A stretch of DNA of 64,000 nucleotides from Aldrovandia affinis (taxonomy: Eukaryota; Chordata; Actinopteri; Notacanthiformes; Halosauridae). The position numbers and the translations under genes were made by a program. The notes below the pieces were generated by a model that worked only from the letters and a program-made list of their open reading frames with translations, searched no databases and was not told where the DNA came from. Numbering within the stretch: the stretch's first letter is position 1; each line of letters begins with the position of its first letter. The stretch spans positions 4,086,501 through 4,150,500 of the forward strand of contig JAINUG010000048.1 of NCBI GenBank assembly GCA_029706075.1, given 5' to 3'. This document shows positions 63,201 through 64,000 of the stretch, in pieces.

Positions 63201-63974
63201 AATAAAAAACACAACACTGAAACCTGTTACCTCTTTACACCTCTGGAATCGTACCACGTTTGAGTGGCTACAACAGAAACATTTCCCGGCCTGCATCACT
63301 TGAAGTCATGCTTTGGTCAAGTCCCACAACAACGGCACGGCTGGCCAATGAATCGGCAGCCTCGACTGGAGACTAGTGAATTTGACTGAAAGAGGAAGCT
63401 GTGCGAATAAAGACCTGCACGGCTTGGTTAGACAGTTCAATTCCCATTCTCTCAATGCCTTTATAAAAAGTCCCTGGCATACCATTTCAAATAATCTACA
63501 GTATAACTACATCCAAACTTTTATTTACTGAAAAAACAGATCCAAAAAGATTCAAAAAGGCACACAGAACATTTCACACTATCATTCACTATCAGTCACT
63601 ATATCACTGTCAGCAGGTGTGCGTGTATCCATGTGTGCATGCGCGGTTGCAGAAGGCAATCCGCACATCCGCAGTCATCCAAACTCCAGAACTGGTACCT
63701 CACAAATACACGCACACGCACACACACACACTCACATAGACACACATACCCGCACTTGCGTACATGCTGACTGGGTTCAATTCGGGGCTTGCGGAAGAAG
63801 CCTTAAACATTGTAGCCACACACACTTAGATTAATTAAATGAGCAGAAGAGGGAGGTATGAGGTGGAGGAGACTAAGCCTGAATGCACACAGGAACGGCA
63901 GTAACTGTACCTTAGCGTCGCTTACCGTCATAGTTGACTATGATGATGGCTAGCATGTAGTCCTTCCCCAGCAT
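37894..63974 (-). CDS. apbb3: APP-binding adaptor Fe65L2 / APBB3 (whole spliced coding span)
   Basis: Twelve coding exons on the minus strand join in phase: 63926-63974, 52304-52491, 51878-51951, 48576-48633, 48029-48175, 47497-47624, 42878-42992, 42029-42116, 41658-41741, 39050-39165, 38446-38625, 37894-38118. They give 483 residues, close to the 486 I recall for human APBB3. Order: start [10 protein letters not shown]; a WW domain at about residues 31-60 (LPPGW, YYW, WQHP); a first PTB domain at about 120-255; a linker ISPEDLPRQ; a second PTB at about 285-420; a basic C-terminal tail. Fe65 proteins are cytoplasmic adaptors: the WW domain binds proline-rich ligands and the second PTB binds the NPTY motif of APP-family tails. 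The short N-terminus and ISPEDLPRQ favour APBB3 over APBB1 and APBB2. No disabling change seen. Confidence 0.95.
38446..38625 (-). CDS. apbb3: apbb3 exon 11, PTB2
   Basis: 60 codons, phase 0 to 0: [60 protein letters not shown]. Contains the C-terminal PTB helix SEAVQAACM. The acceptor is ACCCAG and the donor GTATGC. Confidence 0.96.
38888..38935. repeat. Perfect 16-bp hairpin in apbb3 intron
   Basis: CACTGTGTACCTCATC at 38888-38903 and its exact reverse complement GATGAGGTACACAGTG at 38920-38935, with a 16-nt AT-rich loop. It lies between apbb3 exons 10 and 11, next to a short GA run. Confidence 0.85.
39050..39165 (-). CDS. apbb3: apbb3 exon 10, PTB2
   Basis: Reads [39 protein letters not shown]. 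Acceptor TCACAG, donor GTGAGG. GM-VLN-AI matches mammalian APBB3. Confidence 0.95.
39170..40040. other. apbb3 intron, nothing recognised
   Basis: Between exon 10 and a Tc1 relic. A 113-codon open frame on the plus strand (39455-39796) has no similarity that I recognise and is not treated as a gene. Confidence 0.5.
40044..40544 (-). mobile_element. Tc1-like transposon, deleted
   Basis: Ends TAGGTAACTTCCAAAATAAA and the inverted TTTATTTGGGCAGTTACCTA. Minus-strand text shows [36 protein letters not shown] and [12 protein letters not shown], the middle and C-terminal parts of a DD34E transposase, decayed. About 500 bp instead of about 1.5 kb. Confidence 0.88.
41658..41741 (-). CDS. apbb3: apbb3 exon 9, PTB2 start
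   Basis: Reads [28 protein letters not shown] with split codons at both ends (phase 1 to 1). QYIGNLPV corresponds to the Y-x-G-x-L-P-V strand of the Fe65 PTB2. The acceptor is TTTGCAG and the donor GTGAGT. Confidence 0.95.
42029..42116 (-). CDS. apbb3: apbb3 exon 8, inter-PTB linker
   Basis: 29 codons plus 1 nt: [38 protein letters not shown] is identical to mammalian APBB3. The acceptor is TTTCAG and the donor GTAACA. Confidence 0.94.
42125..42870. other. apbb3 intron between exons 7 and 8
   Basis: No repeat or gene recognised. The minus-strand open frame 42545-43018 is exon 7 read through into this intron. Confidence 0.5.
42878..42992 (-). CDS. apbb3: apbb3 exon 7, PTB1 end
   Basis: 38 codons after a split Arg: [38 protein letters not shown]. 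Acceptor CTCCAG, donor GTGAGC. In APBB1 a 6-nt neuronal microexon lies at the equivalent junction; none was identified here. Confidence 0.96.
43000..47490. other. apbb3 intron of about 4.5 kb, nothing firm
   Basis: AT-rich with a more GC-rich patch at about 43850-44180 and another at about 44600-44850. The patches look like old repeats but could not be assigned. Open frames here (for example 43898-44241) lack similarity. Confidence 0.45.
47497..47624 (-). CDS. apbb3: apbb3 exon 6, PTB1
   Basis: 42 codons plus 2 nt: [38 protein letters not shown]. The acceptor is CCTGCAG and the donor AG/GTGGGG. The plus-strand open frame at 47418-47813 is a shadow. Confidence 0.95.
48029..48175 (-). CDS. apbb3: apbb3 exon 5, PTB1 start
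   Basis: 49 codons, phase 0 to 0: [37 protein letters not shown], then AVGAWGE before GTGAGT. The opening of the first PTB domain, nearly identical to mammals. Confidence 0.96.
48576..48633 (-). CDS. apbb3: apbb3 exon 4
   Basis: 19 codons after a split Arg: [23 protein letters not shown] is shared with mammalian APBB3. The acceptor is TTCACAG and the donor GTATGC. Confidence 0.9.
48985..49384 (-). mobile_element. Composite SINE of about 400 bp, uninterrupted copy
   Basis: Read on the minus strand it has a tRNA-like head (CTATCGAATCCAGTCCATGC), GGCCAGCAGCCCC, then GACCCCTGCTGGTCAATCGG, CCACAGTCTGCTGATATAAA and AACATGTG..GCTTGTCTACGC near its end. The same order occurs on the plus strand at 56398-56535 plus 57181-57415, interrupted there by a MITE. 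It lies in the apbb3 intron between exons 3 and 4. Confidence 0.8.
50366..50446. repeat. (GT)n microsatellite
   Basis: About 40 GT units, preceded by a degenerate GT run from about 50345. In the apbb3 transcript it reads as (CA)n in intron 3. Confidence 0.97.
51045..51185 (-). mobile_element. tRNA-derived SINE, decayed
   Basis: Reverse complement has GTAGGTAGAGCATGGCGCTG (A box region), GTGGGTTCAATTCCCAATGG (B box) and a TTGCTTTGGATAAAAGCATC tail. Same family as the copy at 6038. Confidence 0.85.
51271..51335. repeat. (GT)n microsatellite
   Basis: About 32 GT units, again (CA)n in the apbb3 transcript, in the same intron as the tract at 50366. A degenerate GT-rich zone follows at about 51568-51660. 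Confidence 0.97.
51878..51951 (-). CDS. apbb3: apbb3 exon 3
   Basis: 24 codons plus 2 nt: [24 protein letters not shown]. The acceptor is GTCCAG and the donor AG/GTATTA. A low-conservation linker after the WW domain; phases match both neighbours. Confidence 0.85.
52304..52491 (-). CDS. apbb3: apbb3 exon 2, WW domain
   Basis: 62 codons after a split Asp: [37 protein letters not shown]. Both WW signature Trp residues (35 and 56) and Pro 59 are present, as is the Tyr-Tyr-Trp core. The acceptor is TCTCTAG and the donor GTGGGC. Confidence 0.96.
52495..53525. other. apbb3 intron 1, proximal part
   Basis: Directly upstream of exon 2. No gene or named repeat. A GA-rich patch lies at about 53140-53230 and a short GT run near 53280. 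Confidence 0.5.
53529..53937. repeat. 31-nt inverted pair around a SINE-like body
   Basis: TTCAATAAACGACTATTTGA begins the left arm (53529-53559); the right arm (53907-53937) is its reverse complement with one mismatch. Between them, from about 53684, lies a SINE-like body starting TTTTCTCCCAATTTAG and including CGCCTCCTCCGAGACGGCAT. Confidence 0.7.
54612..54715. repeat. (TTTGTA)n hexanucleotide repeat
   Basis: About 17 units of TTTGTA, nearly pure, framed by TTTTTGTATTTTTG variants, in apbb3 intron 1. Open frames across it are artefacts. Confidence 0.95.
54845..54905 (+). mobile_element. SINE tail fragment
   Basis: TTGTAAGTCGCTCTGGAAATT resembles the TGTAAGTCGCTCTGGATAAG tail of fish SINEs. 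Decayed. Confidence 0.45.
54970..56390. other. apbb3 intron 1, nothing firm
   Basis: AT-rich. A 26-bp unit (GGCAATATGTTTAAAACGAA...) is repeated twice in tandem at about 55643-55693. No gene supported. Confidence 0.5.
56398..56535 (+). mobile_element. Composite SINE, part 1
   Basis: tRNA-like head TTAAGGCACTGTTCTAGTGT, B box-like GGTATCGAATCCAGACTG, then GGCTAGCAGCCCCACAG. It continues after the MITE at 57181. The uninterrupted relative is at 48985-49384 on the other strand. Confidence 0.8.
56536..57180. mobile_element. TA-flanked 645-bp MITE
   Basis: Perfect 21-bp terminal inverted repeats beginning AGGCCTAAATATACTTCAC at both ends, flanked by TA at 56534-56535 and 57181-57182. It lies inside a SINE. 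No transposase domain recognised within; a TA target is typical of Tc1/mariner-like transposases, but the ends do not match the Tc1 families in this window. Confidence 0.85.
57181..57415 (+). mobile_element. Composite SINE, part 2
   Basis: TCAATCGGGCGCCCACAGTC, GGTATAAAGCTGCACAGGAA, ATGTTTCAGAGGAGAGCACA match in order the minus-strand text of 48985-49220. Continues part 1 across the MITE. Confidence 0.82.
57416..57647 (+). mobile_element. Tc1-like transposon 5' fragment
   Basis: TACTACTGGTCAAAAGTTTT and CATCAAAAGGCACTTGGAAA match the left third of the element at 16170-17039. The rest is missing. It abuts the end of the composite SINE. Confidence 0.88.
57650..59600. other. apbb3 intron 1, mostly unassigned
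   Basis: A decayed SINE 3' half lies at about 58015-58110 (CCAGCTGTATAAATTT, GTAAGCTGCCCAGGACAAGG). Nothing else recognised. Open frames on both strands are short and unsupported. Confidence 0.5.
59671..59726. repeat. (GT)n microsatellite
   Basis: About 28 GT units with one GAG interruption, (CA)n in the apbb3 transcript, intron 1. Confidence 0.95.
59990..62260. other. apbb3 intron 1, distal part
   Basis: Contains a SINE tail fragment on the minus strand at about 60160-60245 (CAGCAGATGCTTTTATCC), a CA tract at about 60247-60273, an internal duplication of a CAGCAGACATG...CACAGCACAGAGCA-type unit near 60560-60645, and GA-rich sequence at 61100-61670. No gene supported. Confidence 0.5.
62267..62368 (-). 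other. Candidate cassette exon in apbb3 intron 1
   Basis: Minus-strand GTTTTCAGTCAG precedes an open 102-nt segment reading [20 protein letters not shown] then [14 protein letters not shown]. With a weak GTGCCT donor it would insert 34 residues in frame between exons 1 and 2; with the better GTGGGT donor (end 62271) it breaks the frame. No counterpart known to me in APBB3. Confidence 0.25.
62375..63920. other. apbb3 intron 1 next to exon 1
   Basis: No gene or named repeat apart from a CA-rich run at about 63703-63735. The open frames here are short and lack similarity. Confidence 0.5.
63926..63974 (-). CDS. apbb3: apbb3 coding exon 1
   Basis: Codes [16 protein letters not shown] plus one base before GTAAGC (phase 1). 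The start matches the mammalian start [10 protein letters not shown]. Immediately upstream CCTTTCAG could be an acceptor, so the 5'UTR may lie in further exons outside the window. Confidence 0.93.
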
Positions 63975-64000
63975 GCTGAAAGGTGTTCCTGTCTGGCCCA

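Overview
The window looks like nuclear DNA of a teleost fish. It holds two spliced vertebrate genes surrounded by fish-type repeats: many Tc1-like transposons, L2-type LINEs, tRNA-derived SINEs, a DIRS fossil, long GT and CT tracts, and a foldback element of a kind I recall from salmonid sequence. Several SINE motifs resemble salmonid or esociform ones, so a salmonid/pike-type fish is my best guess. The species is not established.

Both genes lie on the minus strand, head to tail. apbb3 (Fe65L2, an APP-binding adaptor) runs from its ATG at 63974 to its stop at 37894. I can place 12 coding exons that join in phase to 483 residues, with one WW and two PTB domains. hmgxb3 (HMG-box containing 3) runs from its ATG at 28867 to its stop at 2760. 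I place 20 coding exons, about 1,270-1,280 residues, with an N-terminal HMG box, two copies of a Cys/His motif with identical spacing, and a long conserved C-terminal region. A non-coding first exon and promoter for hmgxb3 are proposed at about 34.74-35.0 kb.

Layout: 0-2.76 kb is the hmgxb3 3' flank. 2.76-28.87 kb is the hmgxb3 coding span, with introns loaded with Tc1 relics, two L2 copies and SINEs. 28.9-34.7 kb is the proposed first hmgxb3 intron, with a broken DIRS element. 34.7-35.0 kb is the promoter candidate. 35-37.9 kb is the spacer and probable apbb3 3'UTR, with a CT microsatellite of about 220 bp close to the stop. 37.9-64 kb is apbb3, including an intron 1 of about 11.4 kb that carries a nested SINE/MITE and a weak candidate cassette exon.

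No operon, CRISPR, rRNA or functional tRNA was seen. The two genes have no obvious joint function. The most informative non-genic observation is a 645-bp TA-flanked inverted-repeat element inserted in one SINE copy, with a second uninterrupted copy of the same SINE in the window showing the empty site.
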